Of a stretch of 64,000 nucleotides of DNA, positions 34,581 through 48,121 are shown piece by piece. Origin of the DNA: Linnemannia elongata (taxonomy: Eukaryota; Mortierellomycota; Mortierellomycetes; Mortierellales; Mortierellaceae); assembly GCA_036320915.1 (NCBI GenBank), contig JAXBDG010000016.1, forward strand, positions 1,302,001 through 1,366,000, in the 5' to 3' direction. The notes beneath the pieces are model-generated. The model did no database searches and was not told the origin of the DNA. It saw only the letters and a program-made list of their open reading frames with translations. Numbering within the stretch: the first letter of the stretch is position 1; the number at the start of each line of letters is the position of its first letter. The position numbers were made by a program, and so were the translations under genes.

Positions 34581-35201
34581 ACATCTTTTTTTTCCTTTTT
34601 TCCTTTCTTCTCTTCTTCTCCTCGCCACCACTCCCTCCATCCCTCCCTTCCTCCCTCTTTTCTTTCCTTTCATACCATACCTTATATCATCCAGCATTCT
34701 CTTCTTAATACTCCATCCTCACTTTCACCCTTCCTTCTCCTTGCTACCATTCACCTCTACTCTCATTTCATTTACACACCTCCACTCTTCGTCACCTTTT
34801 TTGTTTCTTCTCACTCTCACTCTCCTTCCTTCTCTTCCTCCGTTTTATTGTTTGAATCAACCCTTCTCGTTCATTCCACCCTCTTTGCATTCAGTTTTCT
34901 TAACACCCGCATTGCATTCACACTTCCGCTGAACTTTTTTTTGTTTGATCGTCACCTCCTTCCCTCCTCACACTCGCACACCCACCGTACCCGGTTTATT
35001 TTTTTTTCCTCGTTCACGAATCCAAAATACCGACAACACTTTCGTTTGTTCATTTGCCACCAAATTACTTGCACTTTCCTTTAGACTATTTTTTGACTCG
35101 CTTCACAGACTATCCCATCCCACTTGTACAACCAACACGTCAACCCACGGACACCTGTTATATAACTACGCAACTACACGACAACAAACAACAGCCGTCC
35201 G

Positions 35202-35256
35202 ATGCAACAGCAACAACGAACGCAGGATCAACTGCCTCCAACTGCCACTGCCAAAG
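35202..35256 (+). other. candidate first coding exon of the ankyrin gene
   Basis: ATG at 35202 opens MQQQQRTQDQLPPTATAK, followed by the donor AAAG|GTAACA. The exon ends in phase 1. A strong acceptor (pyrimidine tract then TGTCCAG) before 37920 enters in the same phase, rebuilding Asp25 of the 37847 frame and continuing KKQTPFQRSISILK. This would make a 1239-residue protein with a 2.66-kb first intron. The pyrimidine-rich leader lies upstream of this ATG and not upstream of 37847, which favours the distal start. Confidence 0.5.
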
Positions 35257-36677
35257 GTAACAAACAATATCCTTTTTGTTCCTGAGTTTTTCTTGTTCTG
35301 TTGCTGGCCGTATACACTATACAATGGGTGGATGAGATAGAACGGTCCCCAATGCGTTGCGATCTTGTTGCTCTTTATGACTCTCATCCTTCGCCTCGTT
35401 GTGGTTTATCCCCCCCCCACCTTCTATCTTTTTACATCTTCATTTTCATACAATCCATCGTTACCCCCATCTTCTTCCTTCTTTCCCTCCTTCCTTCTTT
35501 CCCTTTCCTCCTTCTCCACTCCATACCCCCTAACCCCATCCATCCTCAGTCCCCCCTTTCTTTCCTTCACACAACAAACCACTTCATATCTCTCATCAAA
35601 CACCGACCTTCCCTTCTTCTTCCCTTGCCCCCAACATATATTTTATATACTCTCTCGGTATCTGGTACTACAACAACATCAACCGACATCAACAACACAA
35701 CACCGATTGCATGCACCATGAGAGCCATAACACATAGACACACACTTTTCATTTTATTATTATTACTTTTTTTCTTTTCTTTTTTTTTTATTTCAGTCGG
35801 CTCTGTTGTGTTGCTACATTTTCTGTCCGGGTTTGACAGAACGGGTTAAACGGAATGAATGGAGAGCAAATGGGTTCGTAGGAATGATCCATCCATGACG
35901 AAGAGTTTAGTCAGCTCTAGCAACCACATTCACACTCACAAGGTGCACTCTTGTCGTAACAACAGTGACAACAGAAAGAGAAAAGAGAGCCATATGGATG
36001 CTGAAGAAGTCGGAGAGTACACGGAGTGGGGGAGGGGGAGATCATCAGAGCCATACATGGCAAGAGTCGACACTTTTGCTTGTTGTGCTTGTGAGAGAGA
36101 CAGAGAAAAGGCATTTGCCAAGCAATGGTCTGACAGAGCAGCAAAAAAACCAAAAGAAGAAAGAGCCTTGCATGTGTGAAGCAAGCATGGTATGGGCGAT
36201 TGTTGGATGTTGTTGGTTCAATAGGACCATGGCGAGTAAGACCGACAAGAGAGAAAGCCGACACTACCAAAGAGAAGAGAGAGAGAGAGACGGAGGGAAG
36301 AGCGGACAAAGGGCGGAGCTCAATTGAGCCAAATTCATGTCATATTATTGGGAATGGAAGAGACATGGTCGAAAGCATTGTAAACTCCTTCAGAGATATC
36401 TTTGTTGTCATTATGAACAAACAGACAAACGGACTTTTGTGTGCTTTTCTCTGTATTCCGTGGGATTCTCATTTTCTTGTTTTTCTTCTTCGGGGACTTT
36501 CTTTATGAAAGAAATGGACTGGGGACAGAAGAGACCAGGAGGGTAGAGAGAGCGACATACGCGGCGGATGTGTTCAGGGTCGATTGAATGGGTGTGATAT
36601 GAGCTAAATAATGGGACAGGCTGAGCTAGAGTTTATTTGAAACTGGGGTCAACCGGATCGTTTTGATGATGGGGACC

Positions 36678-36726
<49 letters not shown>

Positions 36727-37846
36727 TTTCTCTGGTGCGTGTGAACTCTTTTTTTTTTTTTTTTTTTTTTTTTTTCTCTCTCTCCCTCTCTCTCCCTCTC
36801 CTTTTCTCTCTCTATCTCTCACTCTCCTTCCCTTCTTTCCACTCACCACCCTGCACACACATACACATGTAAAGTTCATTCCGAGAAAGTTTAATGTACT
36901 CCTTCACACTCATTCCATTTCACTCGCAACAACAGCAACAAACTCCATGGCACAAGTTGATCCTTGTATGAGTCTGCGCTATTTTTTTATTGTTGACTCC
37001 AGCTGTCGGCATAGAGAGCGTGTGTCGGATTTGTTTGTTCCGTGAGAAACGAAGGTTAAAAGGAGAAAAAAGAATACGAGAAAAAGGAGTAAAGTGTGTC
37101 CGTGAGACGTCTCAATTGATGGCTGTTGTCTTTTGTTTCTGTCTGTGTTAACATATGCTACTTCTACGAGTCATGAATGACACCCAGTCAAGAGAAGGGT
37201 CTGTGTTCATTTTTATCGATGCGAGTACGAACATGAACGAGCGAACGCCTCTTTTCTTTACTCTGATTCAAGGGTAATTTTCATCCGGGTACCCCCTGGT
37301 TTGAAATGATGTGATAAAGGGACTCGAGAAGGGATGGGTACCCATCAAAGGAACAAGCACTGCCCCCCCTTGGTTTTGTTACAGGGATGGGATAAAATGA
37401 CATGATACGACATGACATGACATGACTTTATATTCATGATATGCAAAGAAGGAAACAACAATTATTTTTTTATGTGCGATGCGATGCGATACGGCGAGGG
37501 AAAAAGGAAAATCAAGGAGGGAAAAGGAGGAGAGTAATATGATAATAATGGATTTCCTGGATCCAATAGAACGGAGGATCAAAAAGCAAATGCAAGGGAT
37601 GGACACTTTCTCCAGAATATGCGGCATTATTTTATTTTTTTTGGAAAGTCTTCTTTGCATTGTTGTTTGCATTGTTTGAGAAAGAAAAAAAAGAAATCGA
37701 TGATACCCCATCACATTCTCATTTGCTGTTGTGTCTGATATAGTTTCTTCTCTTTTTTCTATGATGATGATGACGAGGGATCATGGGGGATGGAAATAGG
37801 GATGGAGAGTGTGCAAAGCTAAAAGTGGTAGTAATAGGAAGAATGG
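35257..37846. other. no independent gene; possible long 5' intron
   Basis: Frames are low complexity and unsupported. The stretch is either intergenic or the first intron of the ankyrin gene. Confidence 0.45.
36680..36722 (+). repeat. (CT)n microsatellite
   Basis: About 21 CT units are followed at 36749-36775 by a run of 27 T. Both lie in the proposed long first intron of the ankyrin gene. Confidence 0.9.
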
Positions 37847-40800
37847 ATGAATGATGAACATGGTTCCTGGCTGACTCGTCTCCTTTTCTCTCTTCCTTTC
37901 TCTGAAATGTTCTGTCCAGATAAGAAGCAGACCCCCTTCCAACGCAGCATTTCGATCCTCAAGGCCAAAACAGGCAAATCATCGTCGCCAACTACTACGA
38001 CTAATTCCACCTCAGCTCCTTTAGCAACAACTACAGGAACAGGAGCTACAACTACAACGGCGACAAAGACAAGCATTCCTACTTCGTCATCTTCTCAACC
38101 ACCAGCAACAGGACCAATCGTTGTCACTCCTCCCCCTCCTCAGAAGACAGACGCCCAACAAGAAGCTAACCCCCCAAAGGCCCCAGTTTCTGTAGTGGTG
38201 GCAGCACTTGTCAAGAAGAGCCAAGCCCCGCTCCCACCCTCCGTCCTCGTGGCTGTCTCCAATTCTTCATCCTCTTCCCTTTCCCCTTCTCCTTCCTCCT
38301 CCGCCTCTTCGCCGCCATCGTCCCCTTCCTCATCCACCGCTCCTTCCTCCGCCCCCTCTACTCCTCCTCCCGCTTTTTCTTCTTCCTCTTCTCTTAATTC
38401 ATCCTCTCCCTCCTCGACTACCTCCTCGATTGCTTCCTCGCCATCTTCACCTTCCCATACCCGCACGGAATCTTCCTCCTCTTCGTCAACTCAATCTGAC
38501 TCCACTGCAACCACTACAACCACAATGCCGTCAAACTCCACTGCCGTCCCGGCCACTCTGAACCACACTGCCTCCAACACCACATCCCCAAAAGAGCAAC
38601 AGCAACAGGCTAATGACAAAGCAGCGACGGCGGCAGCATCAACGAGAGCGATCCCCTCCACATTCATCACTATGGCTTCGCAGGACCAAGAACCTGGCGC
38701 AGACGACTCGGACGACGATCCCGTGCCTGACGTAAACACAGGAGGCAGTGGTCGTAAACGCAATGTGACAACAGGAGCAACTCTGACTGGCCCATATCTC
38801 GCCACCTCTACAGTCGGACAACGATCTCTCTCGACCCCTAATCTCCATGCTGACAACAGCCTCATCATCTCGCCCGCCAACAGTCCTCCCGGCTCACCGG
38901 GAATGCCTGCGATCGCCTCTGTCACTGACTCGACTCATGTCCCAGCACTGTCCCTCGATGAGAATTCGTCTAGTACCACTTTAAACGATACTTTTGTTTT
39001 GACCCTCTCACCCTCTGCGTCCCCGGGGGCCTCACCAATGGCTTCCCCGCTGGCCTCGCCCAACTCCTCACCACGTCTTGCACCTCGCAAATCGATGGGT
39101 TCGGTAGCGGGAGTCGCTCCACCAGTTGGCAGGACTAAGAACGGTGAACGGCCAAGCAACCGCCAGAGCGGAACTCCTCTACCCTCTACAACATCGACGC
39201 TTAAACAAAAGTCACCTCCAGTGTCGGACGGGACAAAGACGCTCAAGTCTTCAAAAAATAAGACGATCAACCGCACCTCCGCCGTTTCTTTGTTTGACAC
39301 GGGAGCCTCCTCCATGACACTTCCCACCAACTTTGCCAGGAAGGGATCTCTTCCTCAGGATGCGGCTCACATCAGCGGGACAGGTGGACTTGCAGGTCTG
39401 TTTGTGGCGCAACCCCAGGACCTCACCAGCACACCTTTTAGTTTGACCTTGGCCGAGTTCCGTTTGAACGATATCTATCCCAAGAGACAGCGCCGACTTT
39501 TGACTGTCCTTCACCGCATGGATAACCGCCTGCGAAAGGAGGGGGTCGTCAAAAAGTTGACCAAGGAGCAGCTCAAAGGAAAGCCAGGTATGCTAACGCA
39601 GACATCATGATCACTCTACCTTTCTGTGTTTTTGCGAATTGATCAAGGGAGCAAGATGCCAACTTTAATTGATACGAAATTTTTCTTTTCATAGACAAGG
39701 AGGTCTTGAAGCCGGATCGTAAATCTCTGAACAAGGATTTCGCCAAGAAGAACGGGCAAGGTGGATTCATGGCTCAGAGGATCCCAGCCTTTCTACGATC
39801 CAAAAAACTCAAGAAGCGCACTCGTCCAGGTATATCATTATGGCAGGCCCTTTATTCTTTCTGAAAATTCCTTGTTGATTATGCTGAAACTAATGGGAAA
39901 TGGCTTACCTTTGAATAGTGATCCTACATAATATCGAGATGGCGATTCGGGACAAGAAGCCTGAGTTGGCGTTGCAGTACATCAGTTTGTTACCATCAAA
40001 TGCGTTGAAGAAGAAGAAGAAAAAGTCGTATTCGGATCTCAACCACTGTATGCTACTGGCGATGATTTACAGGATGGAGCAGGTCGCTATTGAGCTGGTC
40101 GACCGTGGGTTCCCTATCGACGTCAACTACCCTATCATTGGCAAGGCGCGCGACGAGTACAAGACCAAGGCCGGACGAACCGGACCCTTCGAATACCCGT
40201 CTTATTTTATCGTCGCCGTCGGCCTTGGCATGTGCAACCTCGTCAAATCCATGATCAAGGTATCCCTTTTTGTCTCTGTCTTAATACCTTTGTTTTTGTC
40301 GTTAGCGTACAATTCCACGTTCAGTTGCTCACAACAACTATATTTTTTTTGAAATTCATCTAATAGAATGCCAATTTGAATCAGTCGTGGTGTGGGTTGA
40401 CGCCGTTGCTGTTGGCGACGACGTTGAACGAGTGTACGAATGCTACATGCCCGCCACCGACATTGCCACCTAGCAAGTTGGCCAGCATGTTGTCTAGAGG
40501 CGAACGTGTTCATCTGGATATGTCCTCCCAGACATTGATCAGTCAGCTCCCCTCGTCATTCAACAAATCGACCAATACTCAGTTCCGGATCCCAGGATAC
40601 ACACCCACCAGCCCCAACAGCATTGTCACGACTCTGTTGGAGTATGGCGCCGATCCTAACCAAGGGATCACGTTGCAGCAGTATCTCTGGGCCAACAAAC
40701 TCAAGGGCATGGGAGTGTTGTCGCGCCGGCGCAAGATTTTGGACCCCAAGAGCGCGCCCGGTGACAATCCAATCGAGTTTTATATTGCAGCAAGACGTCA

Positions 40801-42010
40801 TGAGAGTGGACGACAGTGGCTCAGTCATGCCGAGATCAAGGCACGCAAGGTCGCCAGGGCATTGGAGGCACAATCGATGGGCGGGAAGAAGCGGTTCTCG
40901 CCCGAGATGCAGGAATACTGGAAGGGAAAGTCGATTTTGCCTGTCGAACTGGCTATTGCGTCAGGAAACCTGGATTGTGCAAGGACGATCTTGCAGAGAT
41001 TGGGACCCAATTCCCTTGCGTCCTCATCGTTTGGGCTGCTGTTGCAGAACGATGTGATGTTGACCTTGTCGTTGATCAAGTCAGGAACGCCTGTCTCGCA
41101 GCATGACCTTCACGGATGTACGCCTTTGCATCTGGCAGCGCGTAGGGGCCATTTGGAAATGGTGATGGTCTTGGTTCAGCTTGGAGGCGATGTCAACAGC
41201 CGTGGCGAGCGTCAATGGACACCTTTGCATGAATCGATGAGTCAGAACCACAGCAACATTTCATCGTTGTTAATTGCCTGTGGTGCCAACCTGCAGGCTA
41301 CCAATGAGGCTGGCGAGACACCAGAGGATGTTGGACGAAGACGCGGACTCTCCTCAGAAGTCATTGCCGACCACCTCGGTACGTTTCTTCTATTGACTTG
41401 ATCTAACTACTGTGAATTTACTCTTTTTTTATGTACGTGAAAACTAACGATGTTATTCTCACTCCTCTTGGATGCAACCCCTTTTGGATGTGTATATATA
41501 GATGTGACGAAGGCAAAGAACTGTAGTGCGGGATTGGTGCATTCGTTTGCGCACTTGCCGACTCACTTGTCGACAGCAGTTGCCGAGACACGGTCTGGAG
41601 CGTCGTCCCGTCGTGCCAGTAATGAACAGCTCACCACCAACACTCTAAAGTCTTTGATGATGTCCTCCGCTAGCAACAACAATCATTCTGGTGGCGAGCG
41701 GAACTATAACAGTATGGATCAGTCGAGGATGTCGGGACATTATGCATCGTCCATGACGTCGTCGTTGGGAGACTTGAGCCATAATGGAAGTAGTACTGCT
41801 GTCGGCACCAAGTCACCCTTGTCGATGTCGCAGGATTCTTTACCCCACCAGGTGAATGGACAGGGTGGTCAGGGTGGTAATAATGGAAGTGGCGGACATA
41901 CTCCGTTGACGCCTAGTTCTAGCTCGAGCTCTTTGACGGGATCGAGGAGTAGTACTAGTAGTGAGAAGAAGAAGAAGGTCCGTGGCTTCTTGAAAAAGAT
42001 CTTTAACTAG
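37847..42010 (+). CDS. large ankyrin-repeat protein, unknown role
   Basis: There are five exons: 37847-39587, 39695-39829, 39919-40259, 40367-41378 and 41502-42010, all GT-AG with matching phases, giving 1245 residues if the ATG at 37847 is used. The first 530 residues are Ser/Thr/Pro-rich and disordered. A basic conserved-looking segment follows (SLTLAEFRLNDIYPKRQRRL, about 545-620). Residues about 626-1080 carry degenerate and clear ankyrin repeats, the best being GCTPLHLAARRGHLEMVMVL and WTPLHESMSQNHSNISSLLI (about 988-1050). The tail is Ser/Gly-rich and ends in a basic EKKKKVRGFLKKIFN. Ankyrin repeats bind proteins, and the basic amphipathic end could touch membranes (inference). An alternative start at 35202 is described separately. 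The gene converges with the next one, with 253 bases between stops. Confidence 0.85.
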
Positions 42011-42263
42011 AGTAGGGGTCTTTTTGTCTCTGGAAGGAGAGGTGTTCAGAGGAGGAAGGCGGGTGGAATGAGGTATTATTATCATAGAAAACACCCTTCT
42101 TTCTTGTAATTTTTTAACAAAACCTAATAACAAGATGCTCTGTTTTTTTTTTTTATTATTGTATATTTTTTTTTTTCCTGCATTGGATGTGATTTCATTT
42201 TTGCTAATTGACCAAGATTGTCGTTATTTTTTATTCTCCTTTATTCTTGAACTTGAAAGAGTT

Positions 42264-45200
42264 TCAAGGATTGGCAGTATTCAAAAGATCGGGAGTCGAC
42301 CCACCAGCTTTCCAGAAATGCAACAACTCCTTATAAGAACTCGGTCTCCGAATCACCTTCTGACCACTTGCCTTTCCCCTCCTTGCTCCCTCCCCTCCTG
42401 CTGCTCCAGTGTTGTCGACGCCATTGGTACCGAGGGAAGAGTCGACATGGGTGGCGGATCTGGGACCGGCATTGTTGATGGGACCAGCCATCAAGGCAGT
42501 CATGGACCGTTGAGTGGTCAGGAGGTGGTGTCTTGCGAGTGGGAGGCTGGAGCTTAGAGGGTGTGCAGAGATGGGGCCGTTGATGTGACCGTTGGGGACC
42601 AGGTTGATGGGACCTGTAGGGTGGTTTTCCAAGGTGTGGGCGCGGTGGTTTCGGGTTGTTGGTATGGCGGATGCGGTGGTGGTGGTGGAATTGGCGGAGA
42701 GGGGTGCGGTGCGCTGTTGGAGGAGGTGAGGCACTGGAGTTGTAAGGATTCGAGTTGGGCGGGGGACGGCGCGTGCGTTTTGTTGGTTTAGTCCAACTCC
42801 TGCGGGGGGTTTTTGGGTCAAGGATGAGGATGAGGATGTGGTAGTTGTGCGTGAAATTGAGTGGGTGGTGGAGGGGAATTTGTAAGGCGTGGGTGATTCA
42901 GGGGAGGAAGAGTCCGACGACCCTTGAGAGCGGTGAGTGAAACCCAATCCCTGTTGGCGTTGTTCCTGCTGTTGTTCCCGCTGGAGTTGTGCCTGCTGCT
43001 GTTGAAGGATCTTGTACATGCTCTCTGGTCTCGGTCTCTTCAAGACTGTTGTTGTTCCTGTAGTGCCAGTGCCAGTTCCAGTACCGGCACCGCCGACGAG
43101 GACGATTTCCAAAGCACCCAGACGAGCCTCCATTTGATCAAAACACTTCTCCAACCTGGCAGAAGTCACTTCCATGGCCAACACACGTTCCTGGATCCGT
43201 GTCTCAATCTCGCCCAAGAGCTTCGCATGCATCTCCGCCTCGGCCCTGTCGACTCGTCGCACAACAACCGCACCAGTAATAGGGTCGATAGGAGGAGAAG
43301 CTGCGATGTTTGTGGATTCAAAGAGCATTAACTTTGCTTGACGCATCTGGGTCATGAGGTCGGTAAGGAGGGCGTCATTGAGTTCGTGGAACCGCATGCC
43401 AAAGGCTTGGAGTTCAAGGCGGAGTTCTAGGAGGGATGCTTTGGAGAGGAGTTGGGAGGTTCTGAGGGGGTTGTTTGTTGTTGTGGGGAGGGGGTTGGTG
43501 AGGGGTTGTTCGCCTTCTGCGAAGGACATTGGAGGGTTGGGATCGGATGAGTTGGAAGTGGAGGTTTCCTGGGGTGTAGGTTGTTGGTCCGGAGTAGCGA
43601 CTGTGTCCTGTGCATCGTGTAACACCTGGACCTATTCCACATCCGAATTACGTAAATAGTGTTAACAAAAATACATCAATTGCATCGCCGCAAAACACAT
43701 GCAACAGCCACCGCCCTCTTTCTCCTTTCCTTTCTTCATCTCCTTTTTTCACAATCCTAGCTAAACCATTCCCCCACTCTTGGCTTACCTTGGACTCGAT
43801 ATCGGTCAGCTTATAAGAAACAAGGGCATCCATCTGATTGACCCTGGAATCCAAATCCCCGACCCTCTGAGAAACATTCGACAGCATCTCCTTTCTCAAA
43901 GTCGTAGACCCCTGTCGACTGTGCGTCGACGTTGTCCTTCTTCTTCCTCCACCCTGCTGTTCTTCATGCTCTTCCTGTTCTTCGCTATCCAGGACGACAA
44001 GGAGATCGTTGGAGGATTTTGGCGGGCGGGGGGCAAGTGCGGGGGCAGGGCGAGAGGGAGTGGCGGTGTCACGAGGCCCTGTGGCTGTGGGATCTTGTTG
44101 GGACGAACTCTGTTTATGTTGGAGGTGTACAGCCTTTTCCTGATGAAGGCTTAAGTCCAGATCCGTCCGGACCTCATCGCCATCATACCGCTCTCCTCTA
44201 ACTCTCCTTTGCTCCTGCTCCTGTTGTCCTTGTCCTTGTTCATGATACTGATAAGAAGACGACGAGAAAGAGGAGGAGGAATCGAGGGGAGGGAGCGGGC
44301 TGCTAGATTTGGTATTGGTATTGTGAGCCGCCTCAAAGGAATAAGAGCCATCCCTCTCTCCTCCCTTCTCACCGCCCTTGATATTGAAATTACTGAAGGT
44401 GCTGGAGGAAGTGTGTTGGTTATTAGCCTCCTGGAGGGGTTGGGCATGATGAAGCGAGTATCCCATTCTTGAGGACTCCTTTAGGCTGTTGTTTGAAGAT
44501 GATACCGATACTGGTCCTTCTCCTCTCTCTCCTGTTGTGACAGTCTTGGAAGGGAGGGAGGAAAGGATTTCGTCGTCTTCTTTCTCTTCGCGGATGGCGT
44601 CCAGGATTAGGGTTGGGCTCGTTGGACTCCTCGCCGACAATGAAGAAGAGACGTCGAGTTGTGCGACGATTGTATCAGTCGCTTCACCACTATTAACACC
44701 ACCAGTCTGCACAGAAGGGAGGTCGCGGAGTTGATAGCGCTTGATGAGGAGCTCCTCGTTGTAGGCGTCATCATCCGAAGTGTCGTCTGTTAGGTTCTGG
44801 TTGTTGGCTAGGTCGTCGTCGTGGGAGAGGTGTGGGTGTGGGGGGTAGAAGGGTTCGGAGTGGAGACCCCCTCGTGGATAAGTTGGTTTTGCGAATCGGC
44901 GAGTTCCTATTGGAGACGTTGAGGGCAAGGAGGTGTACAAGGCATGGTTAGTTATTGCAGAGGTACGAGGAAAAACAAGGTGGGTGTTGGTGTTTCCCAC
45001 TTTACTCCCCCTCCCCCCCCCCCTTCTCCTGTCAACTCCTCTGTGAACAAGCATTGGTGTGCGCTAAACTCCTCCTTCTCTACTTTCGCTACTTTTACTT
45101 CTCCTGCCTTCCTCTTAATCCATCCTCCTCCATCTCCACACTCACCATACCTATCTATCCCTTGTCCACCTCCTCTTTTTTTTTTTTTCCTTATCGTTTC

Positions 45201-46074
45201 AACTCAATTCACTTTTTTCATTTCCAACACTCATCGCTTTGCATGCATGCCTACATCCTCCCCTCTTAACAGAAATTGAAATTTTACACAAAGGGATAAC
45301 GTTACCAGAGACGGGAGAGAGATAAGACAAATCCTCGTCCTCTTCCTCCTTCGATCGTCGGTAATCTGCCTGCTCTCTACTCATCATCGATTGCTCATAT
45401 CCGTAAGCGTCAGTACCTCCAGACGTGGTGGTCCGACCATTGAGAGCAGCACTGTCCAAGTACGTCGGGGAACTGGCGAGCCCACGCTTGTTGTTCCGGT
45501 GGTGGTGGTGTTGTTGTTCCACAAGATCAGTATCATCTTCGTCGCTGTACTCGTGATTGTTGCTGCTGCGGTGGGTGCGACGACGATGGTTGCTGTTGTG
45601 GCGGGAAAGAGAGTGAGGGTGGTCATAAGAATCCGAGTACCCATCACTACTGTACTCTCCATCCCCACCATCATCATAATCGTAGTCATCTTCTTCACTG
45701 GCAGAGGATTCGTCAAAGTAAACAGGCTGTGGGATTTCGATTGGCATCAACCGAATAAACGGCCTCGTCGCTCCTCCATCTCCTCCTCCTGCCCCTGAAT
45801 TGTTGTCACCTGTCACCCCTGTCGTCGTCGTTGTTGTTGCGTTCGTAATCGTAGAGGAAGAGTACAAATTGACAGTCGAACTACTCTGCATAGACAGAGT
45901 CCCCTGGCGTTTTAACGCATAATCTCTCAAAGGGTTAGGACCAGGGTTCTGAAGGAGATGAGTAGGAGAAGTGAGAGAGATGGAGTTCTGTCGTTGGATT
46001 TGACGATTTGTTGCGGTGTAGTGTCGTTTGTGATAGGGTTCTTGTGTTGATGGTGTACTTTGGTTCTGACCCAT
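42264..46074 (-). CDS. large coiled-coil protein with N-myristoylation-type start, unknown
   Basis: Three exons, 46074-45306, 44906-43789 and 43631-42264, join in phase at G|GTAACG...AATAG|GAACT and CAAG|GTAAGC...GAATAG|GTCCAG, giving 1084 residues. It begins MGQNQSTPS: Gly2 and Ser6 match the N-myristoyltransferase consensus, so plasma-membrane or endomembrane attachment is likely (inference). The rest is mostly disordered, with acidic Asp/Glu/Tyr and His-rich patches. Two heptad-like regions stand out, VGDLDSRVNQMDALVSYKLT crossing the second splice site and a longer one in exon 3 (AEMHAKLLGEIETRIQERVL, then LEKCFDQMEARLGALEIVLV), suggesting an oligomeric rod. No catalytic domain is visible. 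An ATG upstream in the same frame (46575) would add an unlikely Phe/Ser-rich leader. Confidence 0.8.
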
Positions 46075-48121
46075 TTTTTTTTTGTGTGTGTGCTTTTTCT
46101 GGTTTATGGGTGGGGGTTTGGTTGGTTGGTGGGTTCGTGAATTGGGGTGGTGGGGAGATAAGATAGGTGGTGGGAGGGATGGATGAAAGTGAGGGTGATC
46201 GGGAATGTATGAAATGAAAGAAAAGAAAAGAGAGAAGGGGAGAAAGAGAAGTGCAAAGGGAAGGACGTGAAAAGTAAGGTATAGTAGTCGTTCGTTTGTT
46301 GGAATAAGGAAAGTGTGCCTGTGTGTGTTGTCTTGAGAAAGCGCGTAAAAGTGATCTGTACAAAGGTGTGATAATAAAAAAAGAAAAATGACGATGGTTG
46401 AAAGAGAGATGATAGAGAGACAAGGGGGCGTAAAGAGAGTAAAGAAAGGTGAGAGGGAAGGGAATGTGTGTTCGAATTCAACGAAGAAACGAAAGAAAAG
46501 AAAAGGAACGAAGAAAGAGAAGAAGAAAAAGAGAAGAGAAAAAGAAGGAACGGAAGGGAAAATAAAAAGGACCAAAGGATTTGCTTACAATACTCACATA
46601 ACAAAGAGGGAGAGATTCAAACAAACAAACAAATATGCTCCTCTCTTTTCTCTCTCCCTCTCTCTCTCTTGCTCTATGTGCCTCCTTCCCTCCTCCTTCT
46701 TGTCTCGTCCTTACTTTGTTTGCCGTGTTTGTGAATTCAGTGCAGTTCAGTCCATTGTTGCACCCCCTTCAGCCCATTCATTCGTATGTCAACTCGCATG
46801 GGAAGAAGGGAAAAGAGTACGGAGAAAAAGAAAAAGGAGGGAGGACATGCAATCCACAACACACTCTCTCAAAACAAAGATCCAGTTTGTCCAGGCACAC
46901 ATGTCCATTCATTCACTGCACCTACACCGTCATCTCACTTGGAGGAAAGTAAAGGGAAAAGGAAACAGACCACAAAAAGGGGTCCATGTCACTCTTGACC
47001 TCTTGACCTTTTTGTCCGACAGGGGTAAGAAGGAACAGCCAGCCTATCTGTGCCATGTTACCATTTTGTATGCCCCTGTTGGCACTAACGAGTGGTGGAG
47101 GGGCTTCGCCATTATACTTGGTCTGGAGTAGGCGAACAGGAGGGAAGAGTATAGGAGGATTGCTCCTTGTTATTGTTATGAACGCCTCTCTCAGCCCTTA
47201 GTTCTTCTCTATAGGAGGGGATAAGTAAGGGGATGTCGGGATCAATAGTATCTTTGCTCACTTTTTTTCTTCATAAAAGGACAAAATGGATTGTTTTTTT
47301 TCTATGGAGAGAGGGGAGAGAGAGGTAGAGAGGGAGGCGTTGGAACTGTTCATTTTCTTAGAAGACAACAGTACAGAGAGAAACATAAAAATAACTGGCG
47401 GGAATGTTTGGAGGTTAGTTGGTGCAAAAAAAGGGGTGAAAGGGAGAGGGGCACAACACAAACACAACGTGGAGAAGGAAGGGAAAAAAAAGACGGTGAT
47501 GGCAACAATAGAAAAGGGAAAGGTAGAAAAGATGGACGAGAACGAGAAAGAAGGGCTATGCTTAGGTCGGAGAAGTGGGCTGGGCTTGGCTGTGTAAGAG
47601 ATGGGATGGTTACCAAAGAGGAACAAGAGTCTGGGCTTGAAAAAACTGACTGGTAACAGGAGAGGAATGGGTCTGGAGCACCATGCCAGATGACAAAGAC
47701 GGATGGATCCACGGACAGCATTTTCCTACAAGGCGTAGTGTGTTTGGGAGTGTGAAGGTGGAGGGACAAAGAGGAGGAGAGGTAACAGAGAGAAGAGAGG
47801 AAAGGGCGCCGGGTAGTCAGCCTGCCAACAGACTGACTAAACCTTATTTTTATGTTGGCCCAGTCGGTGCCTGATTGAGTTCCACAGGCGCGTTTGTTGG
47901 CTCGCTTAGGGGCCGATAATAATTTACAGTCAATCACCACGAGCATGCGTGCGAGAGCCATGCAAATCTAAAATGTCATATAATTGACGATATCTCTAAT
48001 TGACTAAACCATTTCCCACATGGATATGGGATACCAGCACAAAATGCAGGTCATATATTTCTTTCAGTCAAGTGCTCCTATAGAACCCATAATGCCATAA
48101 TGCCAGTGGCTTCTCACCGAA
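46075..48121. other. intergenic
   Basis: This region contains the pyrimidine-rich leader of the 46074 gene (on the minus strand), low-complexity frames on both strands and the 3' flank of ubiquitin-like/RING copy D. No gene is supported. Confidence 0.5.
47993..48006 (+). promoter_or_regulatory. recurrent motif, site 2
   Basis: TCTCTAATTGACTA is a 14-base match to the motif at 9442 and 49452. It lies 116 bases past the stop of copy D, with another TAATTGAC just before it. Confidence 0.3.

Larger units (their letters stand above)
32056..35201. other. intergenic, homopolymer-rich
   Basis: No gene is supported. The region holds A runs at 32679-32708, 32995-33017 and 33202-33242 and a CCT/CTC tract at 34509-34580. 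From about 34440 onwards the plus strand is strongly pyrimidine-rich, which would suit the promoter and leader of the exon at 35202. Confidence 0.5.

Noticed and set aside
34293..34697. Gly/Arg/Lys-rich minus-strand frame
   Set aside because: It is encoded by the antisense of the CCT tract and has no other support.
34400..35849. Several overlapping plus-strand frames of 100-180 residues
   Set aside because: Pyrimidine-rich promoter-like sequence gives Ser/Leu/Phe/Pro frames in all three phases. Only the 55-base exon at 35202 has splice and phase support.
46388..47131. 247-residue plus-strand frame opposite the start of the 46074 gene
   Set aside because: Its first part is Lys/Glu/Arg-rich from a purine tract and the rest has no conserved pattern. 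It overlaps the leader of a well-supported gene.
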